Shown here: one piece after another, positions 1 through 7,181 of the stretch
Numbering within the stretch: position 1 is the first letter of the stretch
How the letters are laid out: every line of letters begins with the position of its first letter
Assembly: GCA_023441105.1 (NCBI GenBank)
Contig: JAEZQX010000049.1
Location: forward strand, 1 to 10,070
DNA: 10,070 nucleotides
Origin: Pseudomonadota bacterium
GTDB taxonomy: Bacteria; Pseudomonadota; Gammaproteobacteria; Burkholderiales; Burkholderiaceae
Direction of reading: 5' to 3'
The notes under the pieces: model-generated
What the model was told of the DNA's origin: nothing
Database searches by the model: none
Seen by the model: only the letters and a program-made list of their open reading frames with translations
Translations under genes and position numbers: made by a program

Positions 1-3
1 GGA

Positions 4-1452
4 TCAGGCGGCGGCCGGCGGCTGGTGCACCGGCGGACGGCGCCCGAACCAGTCGCGCGCCTCCTCCAGCCGCGCCGCCAGGTGCAGCAGCACCGCATCC
101 TGGCCCAGCTTGCCGACGAACTGGACGCCCACCGGCAGCCCGGCAGCCGTCCAGTGCAGCGGCAGGCTGATCGCCGGCTGGCCGGTGCCGTTGAAGGGCA
201 CGGCGAATGGCGCGATCGCCAGCAGCCGGTCGATGTGCGCCTCGACGTCGCTGCCATCGGTCGGCAGGCAGCCGAGCGGCGGCAGGTCGGTAGCGAGCAC
301 CGGCGTGACCAGGACATCCTGGGCCTCGAAGAAGGTGCCGATGCGTCGCACCTGCCGGTTGAGCTGCGCGATCGCGCCGAGGTACTCCGGCAGGCCCATC
401 GCGCGGCCGCGCTCGATCGCGGCGCGCGACAGCGGCTCGAGCTCCTCGTCGCGCGCCGGCGCGCCGCGCTGCTGCTCGTAGTCGCCCACGGTGACCGCGA
501 GGTTGGCGAACAGGATGCTGAAGATGGTCTTCTGCAGCAGCTCGAAATCGAAATGCGGGGCCGCGTCCTCCACGTGATGGCCCATCTCCGCCAGCAGCTT
601 GCCGGCCTGCTCGACAGCCTCGCGCGAGTCGGCACACACCGGTTCGCCGGTGAAGGTCTTGGTCATCAGCGCGATGCGCATCGGCTTGCCGCGCTGCTGG
701 ATCGCCTTGAGGAAGCCGATCGGCGGCTTGCGGAAGAAATACGGCGCGCCGGCGTCCGGGCCCGAGGTCGCGTCGAGGATGGCAGCGGTGTCGCGCACGC
801 TGCGGCTGACGAGGTTCTCGTGGCTGATGCCTTCGTTGGCCTGCGCGCGGTGCGGGCCGGTGGGATTGAGGCCGCGACTGGGCTTGAGCCCGACCAGGCC
901 GTTGCAGGCGGCCGGAATGCGGATCGAACCGCCGCTGTCGGTGGCGTGGGCGGCGGGCACCATGCCGCTTGCGACCGCTGCCGCCGAGCCGCCGCTGGAA
1001 CCGCCGGCAATCCGGTCGAGCTGCCAGGGATTGCGGGTCGGGCCGTAGGCCGCCGGCTCGGTGGAGATGTTGAGGCCGAATTCCGGCGAGTTGGTACGCC
1101 CGAGGATGATGAAGCCGGCCGCCTTGAGGCGCGCGACGACGGTGGAATCGAAGGTGGCCGGCGCCTCCGCCAGCAGCCGGCTGCCGTTGGTGAGGGGCAT
1201 GCCCTGGGCGGGCGCGTTCAGGTCCTTCAGGAGGTACGGAACGCCGGCGAACGGGCCGGTGGGCTTCTGGCGGTTGGCCAGCTCGAGCGCGTTGTCGAAG
1301 GCCTGGTGAACGACGGCGTTGATGACCGGATTGAGTTGCTCGATGCGGGCTATCGCCGTTTCCACCGCCTCCCGTGCATTGATTTCCCCCGACTTGACGA
1401 GCTCCGCCAGGCCAAGGGCGTCCCTGGCTTCCCACTCCTGCTGTGACAGCAT
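4..1452 (-). CDS. Amidase signature (AS) family hydrolase, NylA-like
   Basis: This is a complete 482-residue cytoplasmic amidase that should hydrolyse a carboxamide bond. The AS core is intact. The Ser-cisSer-Lys triad reads as Lys76 (in PYLLKD), cis-Ser152 (in GGSSGGS) and nucleophile Ser176 (in DSGGSIRIP). The 24-residue gap between the two serines equals that in FAAH and peptide amidase. The N-terminal half, including TRNPW before the Gly/Ser loop, resembles 6-aminohexanoate cyclic-dimer hydrolase (NylA) and related broad-specificity amidases, not GatA; no gatB or gatC is present here. The substrate cannot be told from sequence. No signal peptide is seen. The ATG start is supported by an AAGGA site six bases upstream. 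The gene is divergent from aacS and stands alone within the window; the next gene beyond position 1 is unseen. A 473-codon antisense frame across it is a high-GC shadow. Family is confident, substrate is not. Confidence 0.93.
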   Translation of the reverse strand: MLSQQEWEARDALGLAELVKSGEINAREAVETAIARIEQLNPVINAVVHQAFDNALELANRQKPTGPFAGVPYLLKDLNAPAQGMPLTNGSRLLAEAPATFDSTVVARLKAAGFIILGRTNSPEFGLNISTEPAAYGPTRNPWQLDRIAGGSSGGSAAAVASGMVPAAHATDSGGSIRIPAACNGLVGLKPSRGLNPTGPHRAQANEGISHENLVSRSVRDTAAILDATSGPDAGAPYFFRKPPIGFLKAIQQRGKPMRIALMTKTFTGEPVCADSREAVEQAGKLLAEMGHHVEDAAPHFDFELLQKTIFSILFANLAVTVGDYEQQRGAPARDEELEPLSRAAIERGRAMGLPEYLGAIAQLNRQVRRIGTFFEAQDVLVTPVLATDLPPLGCLPTDGSDVEAHIDRLLAIAPFAVPFNGTGQPAISLPLHWTAAGLPVGVQFVGKLGQDAVLLHLAARLEEARDWFGRRPPVHQPPAAA

Positions 1453-1458
1453 TCAGTT

Positions 1459-1463
1459 TCCTT
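1459..1463 (-). promoter_or_regulatory. Ribosome binding site of the amidase gene
   Basis: On the minus strand AAGGA lies six bases before the ATG at 1452. It fixes the amidase start at that codon. Confidence 0.7.
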
Positions 1464-1511
1464 TTCTAAACGACACCCGTCCTGCCGCCGACCGCAGCGT
1501 CGGCCGCAGGC

Positions 1512-1531
1512 GACGACGGGAAGGCGTCGTC
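1512..1531. repeat. Inverted repeat (7-bp stem) in the amidase/aacS divergent gap
   Basis: GACGACG (1512-1518) and CGTCGTC (1525-1531) form a perfect 7-bp stem around a 6-base loop, GGAAGG. No T-run follows on either strand, so it is not a typical intrinsic terminator. It would lie in the amidase 5' leader if transcription begins further right. A separate perfect 12-bp GC palindrome, GCCGCCGGCGGC, sits at 1549-1560. Either could be an operator or simply a product of the high GC content. Confidence 0.35.
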
Positions 1532-1568
1532 CGAGGATAGACTGCCCGGCCGCCGGCGGCAATCCGTG

Positions 1569-1574
1569 TAAATT
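1569..1574 (+). promoter_or_regulatory. Weak candidate -10 element for aacS
   Basis: TAAATT, preceded directly by TG, is the only AT-rich patch in the gap that points toward aacS. It matches four of six positions of the sigma70 -10 consensus. No convincing -35 hexamer lies 16-18 bases upstream, where the sequence is GC-rich. If used, transcription would start near 1581 and give a leader of about 150 bases before aacS. Confidence 0.25.
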
Positions 1575-1595
1575 ATGGCCCTTCCCAGGAACGTC

Positions 1596-1718
1596 ATGAG
1601 ATCCGTCACCGCCGCAGGGCCTGCTCCCCGCCTGCCCGCGAATCCCCCCGCCGCTGAGGTCGAGGTCCGCGCGCCGCAGGCGGACGCGCCGGCCCACTCG
1701 CCGGGCAAAGGCCACTGA
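1596..1718 (+). CDS. Possible 40-residue leader ORF upstream of aacS
   Basis: A short reading frame of 40 codons starts at ATG 1596, with AGGA five bases before it, and ends with TGA at 1716-1718. The product would be rich in Pro and Ala and end in SPGKGH, with no hydrophobic segment and no family I recognise. An in-frame ATG at 1575 would lengthen it to 47 residues but has no visible ribosome binding site. The stop codon overlaps the GAGG (1717-1720) that serves as the aacS ribosome binding site, which would suit translational coupling. Third codon positions are mostly G or C, but any frame in such DNA can look like that. It may be a leader peptide, a microprotein, or chance; I rate it as possible only. 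Confidence 0.3.
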   Translation: MRSVTAAGPAPRLPANPPAAEVEVRAPQADAPAHSPGKGH

Positions 1719-1720
1719 GG
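1717..1720 (+). promoter_or_regulatory. Ribosome binding site of aacS
   Basis: GAGG lies eight bases before the ATG at 1729 and supports that start. It overlaps the TGA of the possible leader ORF. Confidence 0.55.
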
Positions 1721-1728
1721 CCGGTGCC

Positions 1729-3717
1729 ATGGCGGTAGCCGAAGGCGAGATCCTGTGGGAGCCTTCGCAGGCCTTCCGCGAGAGCACCCGCCTGTGGGCG
1801 TTCATGCTATGGCTGCGCCAGCAGCGGGGCCTGGCGTTCGACGACTACCAGGCGCTGTGGCAGTGGTCGATCGACGATCTGCCGGCCTTCTGGGCAGCGG
1901 TCTGGGAATTCTTCGACATCCAGGCCGACGGCGATCCGTCGCCGGTGCTTGCATCGGCCGGCATGCCGGGGGCGCGCTGGTTTCCCGGCGTGCGCCTCAA
2001 CTACGCCGAGCACGCCTTCCGGCACGCCGACGCCCGCCGTCCCGCGCTGCTGTCGCGCGTGGAAGGTTGCGAGCCGCAGGCCGTCGGCTGGGAGCGGCTG
2101 CAGGCGGATGCCGGCGCGCTGGCCGAGTTCCTGCGGCGCCAGGGCGTGCGCCCCGGCGACCGGGTCGTCTCGTACATGCCCAACACGCCGCAGACGGTAA
2201 CCGCGTTCCTCGCCTGCGCCAGCATCGGCGCCGTCTGGTCGAGTTGTTCGCCGGACATGGGTCCCAGCGTGGTGCTCGACCGCTTCCGCCAGATCGAACC
2301 GGTGGTGCTGTTCGCGGTCGACGGCTACAGCTACAACGGCCGGTCCTTCGATCGCCGCCAGGCCGTCGACGAGTTGCTCGCCGAGCTTCCGACGGTGCGC
2401 TGCGTGGTGCGCGGCGACGCGTCGGGCGGGGCTTCCTCTCGCGCGGTCGGCTGGCGTGACCGGGTGGATTGGCAGGAAGCCGTTGCCCGGCCGGCGCCGC
2501 TGTCGTTCCTGCGCCTGCCCTTCGATCACCCGTTGTGGATCGTCTATTCCTCCGGCACCACCGGCCTGCCGAAGGCGATGGTGCATTCGCACGGCGGCAT
2601 CGTCGTCACCCACCTCAAGACGCAGCAGCTGCAGCACGACCTGCGGGCCGGCGACCGTATGCTGTTCCTGGGCGGCACCGGCTGGATCGTGTGGAATCTG
2701 ATGGTCGGCGGCCTGCTGTGCGGCGCGACGGTGGTGCTCTACGACGGCAACCCGGCATGGCCTGATCCGCGCGCGCTCTGGCGCTTCATCGACCAGCATG
2801 CGGTCACGCACTTCGGCTGCGGCGCCGCCTACCTGATGAACGCCATGAAGGGCGGCGTCGATCCGGCGGATGTCGTCGCGCTCGAGGCCCTGCGCTCGAT
2901 CAACTCGACCGGCTCGCCGCTGCCGCTCGACACCTACGAATGGGTCTACCGCAAGGTGAAGCGCGCCGTCTGGCTGTCGTCGATCAGCGGCGGCACCGAC
3001 ATCGCCTCCGGGTTCGTCGCCTGCTCGCCGCTCCTGCCGGTCAACGCGGGCGAGATCCAGTGCCGGGAACTCGGCGTGGCCGCGTACGCCTTCGACGACG
3101 CGGGGCAGGCGGTGGTGGACCAGGTGGGCGAGCTGGTCATCACCAGGCCGATGCCGTCGATGCCGCTGCATTTCTGGGGCGACAGCGACGGCAGCCGGCT
3201 GCGGGAGAGCTATTTTTCGATGTACCCGGGCTGCTGGCGCCAGGGCGACTGGATCCGCTTCACGCCGCGCGGCACCAGTGTGATCTACGGCCGTTCCGAC
3301 AACACCATCAACCGCTTCGGCATCCGGATGGGTACGGCCGAGATCTACCGCGTCGTCGAGGAGCTGCCGCAGGTGAAGGACAGCCTGGTGGTCGATCTCG
3401 AGTACCTCGGCCGGCCGTCGTGGATGCCGCTGTTCGTGGTGCTGCAGCCCGGCGTGGTGCTCGACGAGGCCCTGGCCGAAACGATCAAGGCGCGCATCCG
3501 CGCGAAGGCCTCGGCCCGCCATGTTCCGGACGAAGTGGTCGAGATCGCGGCCGTGCCCCGCACGCTCACCGGCAAGAAGATGGAGCTGCCGATCCGCAAG
3601 CTGCTGCTGGGAGCCGAACCGGCGGCGGTCGCCAACCCGGAGGCGATGGCGAATCCGGAGAGCATGGACTTCTTCATCGGCTACGCGGCGCGGAGAGCAG
3701 CAGCGCAACAGCCTTGA
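1729..3717 (+). CDS. aacS: Acetoacetyl-CoA synthetase (acetoacetate-CoA ligase)
   Basis: A complete 662-residue member of the ANL (acyl-CoA synthetase) superfamily. It should activate acetoacetate with ATP and CoA to acetoacetyl-CoA in the cytoplasm, feeding ketone-body use and polyhydroxybutyrate or lipid metabolism. Length and N-terminus match the bacterial AacS type: a start like ILWEPS, then an ACAS N-terminal cap region with [12 protein letters not shown]. The P-loop motif [10 protein letters not shown] is at residues 273-282. The hinge region [16 protein letters not shown] begins near 520. The C-terminal catalytic Lys is Lys616, in [10 protein letters not shown]; this TGKKME context fits acetoacetyl-CoA synthetase better than acetyl-CoA synthetase, which has SGKIMRR. 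The start has GAGG eight bases upstream. The stop overlaps the next start (TTGA), so it forms an operon with the DNA glycosylase. No phaCAB or scoAB genes are nearby in the window. Long antisense and alternative frames across it are shadows. Confidence 0.95.
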   Translation: MAVAEGEILWEPSQAFRESTRLWAFMLWLRQQRGLAFDDYQALWQWSIDDLPAFWAAVWEFFDIQADGDPSPVLASAGMPGARWFPGVRLNYAEHAFRHADARRPALLSRVEGCEPQAVGWERLQADAGALAEFLRRQGVRPGDRVVSYMPNTPQTVTAFLACASIGAVWSSCSPDMGPSVVLDRFRQIEPVVLFAVDGYSYNGRSFDRRQAVDELLAELPTVRCVVRGDASGGASSRAVGWRDRVDWQEAVARPAPLSFLRLPFDHPLWIVYSSGTTGLPKAMVHSHGGIVVTHLKTQQLQHDLRAGDRMLFLGGTGWIVWNLMVGGLLCGATVVLYDGNPAWPDPRALWRFIDQHAVTHFGCGAAYLMNAMKGGVDPADVVALEALRSINSTGSPLPLDTYEWVYRKVKRAVWLSSISGGTDIASGFVACSPLLPVNAGEIQCRELGVAAYAFDDAGQAVVDQVGELVITRPMPSMPLHFWGDSDGSRLRESYFSMYPGCWRQGDWIRFTPRGTSVIYGRSDNTINRFGIRMGTAEIYRVVEELPQVKDSLVVDLEYLGRPSWMPLFVVLQPGVVLDEALAETIKARIRAKASARHVPDEVVEIAAVPRTLTGKKMELPIRKLLLGAEPAAVANPEAMANPESMDFFIGYAARRAAAQQP

Positions 3718-4280
3718 ACGGAGTCGACTTCCTCGCTTCGTCCGATCACGTCGCGCGCCAGTTGATCGGGACGACCCTGCTGCTCGACGGCGTCGGCGGC
3801 CGCATCGTCGAGACCGAGGCCTACGACCGGGAGGATCCGGCCTCGCACAGCTTCGCCGGCCCCACCGCCCGCAACGCCTCGATGTTCGGCCCGCCCGGGC
3901 GCGTCTATGTCTACCGCTCCTATGGCATCCACTGGTGCCTCAACCTGGTATGCCGCGAGCCGGGCCACGGCGCCGGGGTGCTGATCCGCGCCCTCGAGCC
4001 GCTTGCCGGCATTGAAACCATGCGCCGGCGGCGCGGGATCGTCGGCGCCGCCGGCGACCTGCGGCTGCTGTGCGCCGGCCCCGGTCGTGTCGGCCAGGCA
4101 TTGGGCATCGGTCCGCAGCATGACGGGCTGCCGGTGGACGAGCCGCCCTTTCAGCTGCTGCCGGCAAGCGACCCCTGCAGCATCCTGGTCGGACCGCGGA
4201 TCGGCATCACCAAGGCGATGGAGCAGCCCTGGCGCTTCGGTCTCGCCGGCTCGGGCTTCCTCAGCCGGCGGTTTCGCTAA
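3714..4280 (+). CDS. DNA-3-methyladenine glycosylase (AAG/MPG family)
   Basis: A 188-residue alkyladenine-type DNA glycosylase that should excise 3-methyladenine and other alkylated or deaminated purines as the first step of base excision repair. By comparison with human AAG, the catalytic Glu is Glu35 and the intercalating-site Tyr is Tyr37 (in RIVETEAY). His45, Asn77 (CLNLV) and Arg92 (IRALEPL) match the other conserved active-site residues. The block [15 protein letters not shown] is typical of the family. The size fits bacterial members of about 190-200 residues. The start is inferred: no in-frame ATG or GTG gives a full domain, and TTG 3714 overlaps the aacS TGA in a TTGA junction with no well-spaced ribosome binding site, so translation probably depends on re-initiation after aacS. 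The 3' end overlaps the convergent kinase gene by 20 bp. Function is confident, exact start moderately so. Confidence 0.9.
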   Translation: MNGVDFLASSDHVARQLIGTTLLLDGVGGRIVETEAYDREDPASHSFAGPTARNASMFGPPGRVYVYRSYGIHWCLNLVCREPGHGAGVLIRALEPLAGIETMRRRRGIVGAAGDLRLLCAGPGRVGQALGIGPQHDGLPVDEPPFQLLPASDPCSILVGPRIGITKAMEQPWRFGLAGSGFLSRRFR

Positions 4281-6468
4281 GCCCCCGGGGCGCAGCCGCG
4301 GCATCGCCGCCGGGCGCCACACCCAGCGCCGCGGCGAGCCTGTCGAGATCGACCGGTTTGACCAGATGCAGGTCGAAGCCGGCCTGCCGGCTCAGCTCGT
4401 GGTCGCGCGCCTGGCCGTAGCCGGTCAGCGCGATCAGGCGCAGATGGCGCCACTGCGGCTCGCTCCGGATCAGCCGCGCCAGCTGGTAGCCGTCCATGCC
4501 GGGCAGCCCGATGTCCAGCAGCACGATGTCCGGCGACGATTGGCGCAGCGCCGCGATCACCGCCGTGCCCTCGTGGACCACGCGGGTCTGCAAGCCCCAG
4601 ATCCTCAGCAGTTCGGCGAGCCCCAGGGCCGCGTCGACGTTGTCGTCCACCACCAGCACCAGCCGGTCGTCCGAAGCTGCCGGCTGGGCACCGTCGGCCA
4701 CGGTGGGCGCCCGCGACACCGGCTCGCCTTCGGCCTGCGGCAAGGTCAGCGTGAAGGTGCTGCCCTGGTGCTGGCCGCCGCTCGAGCCGACGAGGTCGCC
4801 GCCGTGCAGCCGCGCCAGGCCGCGCGCAATCGCCAGCCCCAGGCCGAGCCCGCCGTGCGGCCGGTCGACGCTCTGCTGTCCCTGGATGAAGAGCTCGAAC
4901 ACGCGCGACAGCTCGGCTGCATTCATGCCGGTCCCGTTGTCGGCAACCGCGACCTCGACCTGGCCGTCGCGGGCTCGCGTGGCCACGGTGACCTGCCCGC
5001 CCTCGGACGTGAACTTCGCGGCATTGATCAGGAGGTTGGCCAGTACCTGCACCAGGCGCGCCGCATCGCCGTGAACCTTCAGCTCCTGCGCCGGTGCCGA
5101 TACCGCCAGGCGCAGTCGTTTGCGCGCAAAGAGCGGCTCCGCGGTCTCGACCGCTTCGGCGACGATACCGGAGATCGCCAGCGTCGACTTCTTCAGCTCG
5201 ATGGCGCCGCGGGCGATGCGGGCGACATCCAGCAGGTCGTCCACCAGCCGCACCATGTGCTGCACCTGGCGCTGGATGATGTCCCGCTCCTGCGCGAATT
5301 CGCCCTTGCCACGCGACCGCATCAGCTGCAGCGCGGTGGTGATCGGCGCCAGCGGGTTGCGCAACTCGTGTCCCAGCATGGCCAGGAACTCGTCCTTGGT
5401 CTTGTTGGCGGCCTCGGCCTGCGCCCGTGCCTGCCGCTCGCGCTGGAACAGCGTGCGGACCGCCTCGGAGATGGTCGCCAGCTCCGTCACCGCCGGCACC
5501 CCGGAATCGGCCGGACTGCCGGCCGCGAGCCGGGAAGCGGTCTGCACGGTGGCCGCGACGCTGCCGTTGATCCGCGCCATCAGGAACCGGGTCAGCAGCA
5601 GGCCGAGCCCCAGCATGGCGAGCCAGGCGCCGCCGACCAGGGCGAGATAGCGGGCCAATGCCCGATCGAGCGGCGCGGAGGGCGTGGCCACGGCGATGTG
5701 CCAGCCTTCGGCCAGGCGGGTGAAGGCGGTGAAGGTCCGTTCGCCTTCGCGGGTGAGGCTGCGCAATACGCCTTCGTGCTGCTCCTTCATCGCCGCCAGC
5801 AGCAACTCGCCGGGCGGCTTGCCGATGTAGGGCTGGGGATCGCGGCTGCGCGCGATGAACCGTTGCTGGCGATCGAACAGGCCAGCCACGCCGTCGGCCG
5901 GGACCACCGAGCTCAGCCGGGTGCTGAGGTAGTCCAGCATCAGCCCCGCCACCAGCACGTAGGCGACCTTGCCGTCACGCAACACCGGCAGCGCCACGCC
6001 GACCGTCGGGATGCCGCGCACCCGGGCCGTGAAGAGGTCGGAGATCACCGGGTCGCCGGACTCGAAGGCCAGGCGCTGGTAGGCATGGTTGCCCGATGCC
6101 GGCAGGGGCGTTCCGTAGGGCACGGAGGCGTTGAGCAACTGGCCCTCGGGGGAGAGCAACACCAGGTTCGCCCAGTCCTGGCTCTGCCGCAGTTGCTCCC
6201 GCAGGCGCTGGTGGAAGGCTTCCAGCGACGACGCCTGGAGCTGGCGGTCCGAAGCCAGGACCTGGAGGCGCGCGACCGTGCTCTGGACCTCGCCCTCGAC
6301 CAGCGAGGCCAGCGCCCGCACGCGACCGAGCTGCTCCTGATGGCGCTGGGTCTGCTGGTAGTCCCACAGGAAGTACACCAGGCCGGCGGCGAAGAGGCCG
6401 GTCGGAAGCAGCGCCGACAAGACGATCAACATCAAGTAGCGCCGGATTGAAACCGGTGCCGAGCCCAT
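4261..6468 (-). CDS. Membrane-bound hybrid sensor histidine kinase/response regulator
   Basis: A 735-residue hybrid two-component protein. Transmembrane segments lie near residues 9-34 and 273-297. They enclose a periplasmic region of about 240 residues that looks like a double-Cache ligand sensor. A HAMP-like linker and short coiled coil (about 298-355) lead to the HisKA domain, with phospho-His367 in GHELRNP. The ATPase domain shows Asn482 (N box, LINAAKF), Asp510 (G1, DNGTGM) and the GGLGLGLA box at 539-546. The C-terminal receiver domain has Asp608/Asp609, phospho-acceptor Asp652 (in LLDIGLPG), Thr682 and Lys704, all intact. The ATG start has GGAAGGG nine bases upstream and its own promoter. 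No DNA-binding regulator or phosphotransfer gene is adjacent, so the output partner is unknown. The signal sensed cannot be read from sequence; Cache domains often bind small carboxylates or amino acids. It converges on the glycosylase gene and is divergent from the VOC gene. Confidence 0.95.
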   Translation of the reverse strand: MGSAPVSIRRYLMLIVLSALLPTGLFAAGLVYFLWDYQQTQRHQEQLGRVRALASLVEGEVQSTVARLQVLASDRQLQASSLEAFHQRLREQLRQSQDWANLVLLSPEGQLLNASVPYGTPLPASGNHAYQRLAFESGDPVISDLFTARVRGIPTVGVALPVLRDGKVAYVLVAGLMLDYLSTRLSSVVPADGVAGLFDRQQRFIARSRDPQPYIGKPPGELLLAAMKEQHEGVLRSLTREGERTFTAFTRLAEGWHIAVATPSAPLDRALARYLALVGGAWLAMLGLGLLLTRFLMARINGSVAATVQTASRLAAGSPADSGVPAVTELATISEAVRTLFQRERQARAQAEAANKTKDEFLAMLGHELRNPLAPITTALQLMRSRGKGEFAQERDIIQRQVQHMVRLVDDLLDVARIARGAIELKKSTLAISGIVAEAVETAEPLFARKRLRLAVSAPAQELKVHGDAARLVQVLANLLINAAKFTSEGGQVTVATRARDGQVEVAVADNGTGMNAAELSRVFELFIQGQQSVDRPHGGLGLGLAIARGLARLHGGDLVGSSGGQHQGSTFTLTLPQAEGEPVSRAPTVADGAQPAASDDRLVLVVDDNVDAALGLAELLRIWGLQTRVVHEGTAVIAALRQSSPDIVLLDIGLPGMDGYQLARLIRSEPQWRHLRLIALTGYGQARDHELSRQAGFDLHLVKPVDLDRLAAALGVAPGGDAAAAPRGLSETAG

Positions 6469-6477
6469 ATGGCTTTA

Positions 6478-6484
6478 CCCTTCC
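6478..6484 (-). promoter_or_regulatory. Ribosome binding site of the hybrid kinase gene
   Basis: On the minus strand GGAAGGG lies nine bases before the ATG at 6468, supporting this start over later in-frame ones. Confidence 0.65.
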
Positions 6485-6554
6485 AGCTTTTTCTTCGATC
6501 CCCGGGTGGACCAGACTGCCCGGCAGGCGCGCGGCCCGACGCCGGCGCGGCGGC

Positions 6555-6583
6555 ATTATTGATGGGGTGCTCCCGTGGGTCAA
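6555..6583 (-). promoter_or_regulatory. Sigma70-type promoter for the hybrid kinase gene
   Basis: Read on the minus strand, TTGACC (complement of 6578-6583) and AATAAT (complement of 6555-6560) are separated by exactly 17 bases. Each hexamer matches five of six consensus positions. Transcription would start near 6548, leaving a leader of about 80 bases. It stands out strongly in otherwise GC-rich DNA and is the best promoter in the window. Confidence 0.72.
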
Positions 6584-6660
6584 ATCGCGCGCCGCGGGTG
6601 TGCTGCCCCCGGGAAAGCGGAATCGAATCCGGTCGCGCGGGGCATCGATCTTGCCGCGCC

Positions 6661-6676
6661 AGGAGCCCAGGAGCCC
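6661..6676 (+). repeat. Tandem 8-bp direct repeat upstream of the VOC gene
   Basis: AGGAGCCC occurs twice back to back, ending 16 bases before the VOC start codon. Each unit carries an AGGAG that resembles a ribosome binding site, but both are too far from ATG 6693 for normal spacing. The repeat may be a small duplication or a regulator site. I see no clear plus-strand promoter in the rest of the 6469-6692 gap. Confidence 0.45.
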
Positions 6677-6692
6677 CTCTGCGAGATCGGAC

Positions 6693-7115
6693 ATGGCTTC
6701 CCCTCCGCCCCTAGGCCGGGTGCTCGAAACCAGCCTCTACGTGCATGATCCGGCGCCGGTCTGCCGGTTCTACGAAGTCGTGCTTGGCCTCGAGCCGATG
6801 ATGAAGGACGAACGCCTGACGGCCTACGCGGTCGGCAAAGGCAGCGTGCTGCTGCTGTTCCGCCAGGGGACGACCGACCAGCCTGCGCCGACGCCAGGCG
6901 GCGTGATCCCGTCGCACGACGGCGCGGGGCGGCTGCACTTCGCGTTCTCGGTCGCCGCTGAGGCTCTCGATGCCTGGCGCAGCCATCTGCTGCGCCACGA
7001 CGTCGCCATCGAAAGCGAAGTCGCCTGGCCGCGCGGCGGCCGCAGCATCTACTTCCGCGACCCCGAGCAGAACCTGGTCGAGCTGGCGACACCCGGCCTG
7101 TGGCCTAACTATTAG
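6693..7115 (+). CDS. VOC/glyoxalase-fold family protein
   Basis: A 140-residue single-module protein of the vicinal oxygen chelate superfamily (glyoxalase/bleomycin-resistance/dioxygenase fold). The pattern is typical: an opening beta strand (LETSLYVHD), the FYEVVLGLEP helix-turn, a central strand GRLHFAFSV and the closing RSIYFRDPEQNLVEL. Glu12, His82 and Glu130 occupy the positions that usually bind the metal. The molecule would work as a dimer of two such modules. The ending GLWPNY is common in uncharacterised members of this family. The reaction is unknown; detoxification or isomerisation is possible but not shown. The ATG at 6693 is chosen because the domain begins directly after it, with a weak GAG seven bases upstream; the frame stays open to 6447, but that part runs through the divergent promoter and into the kinase gene. 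It lies 66 bp before the dehydrogenase on the same strand, so co-transcription is plausible. Confidence 0.85.
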   Translation: MASPPPLGRVLETSLYVHDPAPVCRFYEVVLGLEPMMKDERLTAYAVGKGSVLLLFRQGTTDQPAPTPGGVIPSHDGAGRLHFAFSVAAEALDAWRSHLLRHDVAIESEVAWPRGGRSIYFRDPEQNLVELATPGLWPNY

Positions 7116-7116
7116 C

Positions 7117-7135
7117 CGGGCACGTGCAATGCCCG
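7117..7135. repeat. Hairpin directly after the VOC stop codon
   Basis: CGGGCA (7117-7122) pairs with TGCCCG (7130-7135) around a 7-base loop, starting one base after the TAG. It is terminator-like in position, but no T-run follows (CACTGG instead), so any termination would be weak or Rho-assisted. It contains the palindrome GCACGTGC. Confidence 0.4.
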
Positions 7136-7150
7136 CACTGGCGTCAGGGG

Positions 7151-7164
7151 CCCGCCGAGGCGGG
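7151..7164. repeat. GC hairpin just upstream of the dehydrogenase ribosome binding site
   Basis: CCCGC and GCGGG flank a CGAG loop; two G-T pairs could extend the stem. It ends two bases before the GGGGGAG of the next gene and has no T-run, so it is more likely to affect translation or RNA stability than to terminate. Confidence 0.35.
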
Positions 7165-7166
7165 TT

Positions 7167-7173
7167 GGGGGAG
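7167..7173 (+). promoter_or_regulatory. Ribosome binding site favouring the GTG start of the dehydrogenase
   Basis: GGGGGAG lies eight bases before GTG 7182. The alternative ATG at 7302 has no comparable site, so this element is the main reason for choosing the longer protein. Confidence 0.55.
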
Positions 7174-7181
7174 AACTTCTG

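Noticed and set aside
25..1446. 473-codon plus-strand frame opposite the amidase
   Set aside because: No domain pattern is visible and the amidase triad is intact on the minus strand.
1453..1600. Sigma70 promoter for the amidase on the minus strand
   Set aside because: CATAAT-like and TCTATC-like hexamers occur, but neither has a good -35 partner at 16-18 bases.
1807..3708. 633-codon open frame on the minus strand opposite aacS
   Set aside because: It is an antisense shadow with Arg/His/Asp-rich low-information sequence, whereas aacS on the plus strand has every family motif.
2940..3713. N-terminal extension of the glycosylase frame back to ATG 2940
   Set aside because: The added 258 residues run out of frame through aacS and have shadow composition; the glycosylase domain begins right after TTG 3714.
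4003..6450. 815-codon open frame on the plus strand opposite the hybrid kinase
   Set aside because: Its translation has no recognisable domain and is rich in Arg, Gln, His and Ala, as expected for the complement of a high-GC gene; the minus-strand frame has complete kinase and receiver motifs.
6447..6692. N-terminal extension of the VOC protein to ATG 6447
   Set aside because: It would run through the start of the divergent kinase gene and its promoter, and the extra residues do not belong to the VOC fold.
7117..7164. Intrinsic terminator between the VOC gene and xoxF
   Set aside because: Two hairpins are present but neither is followed by a T-run, so I recorded them as hairpins only.
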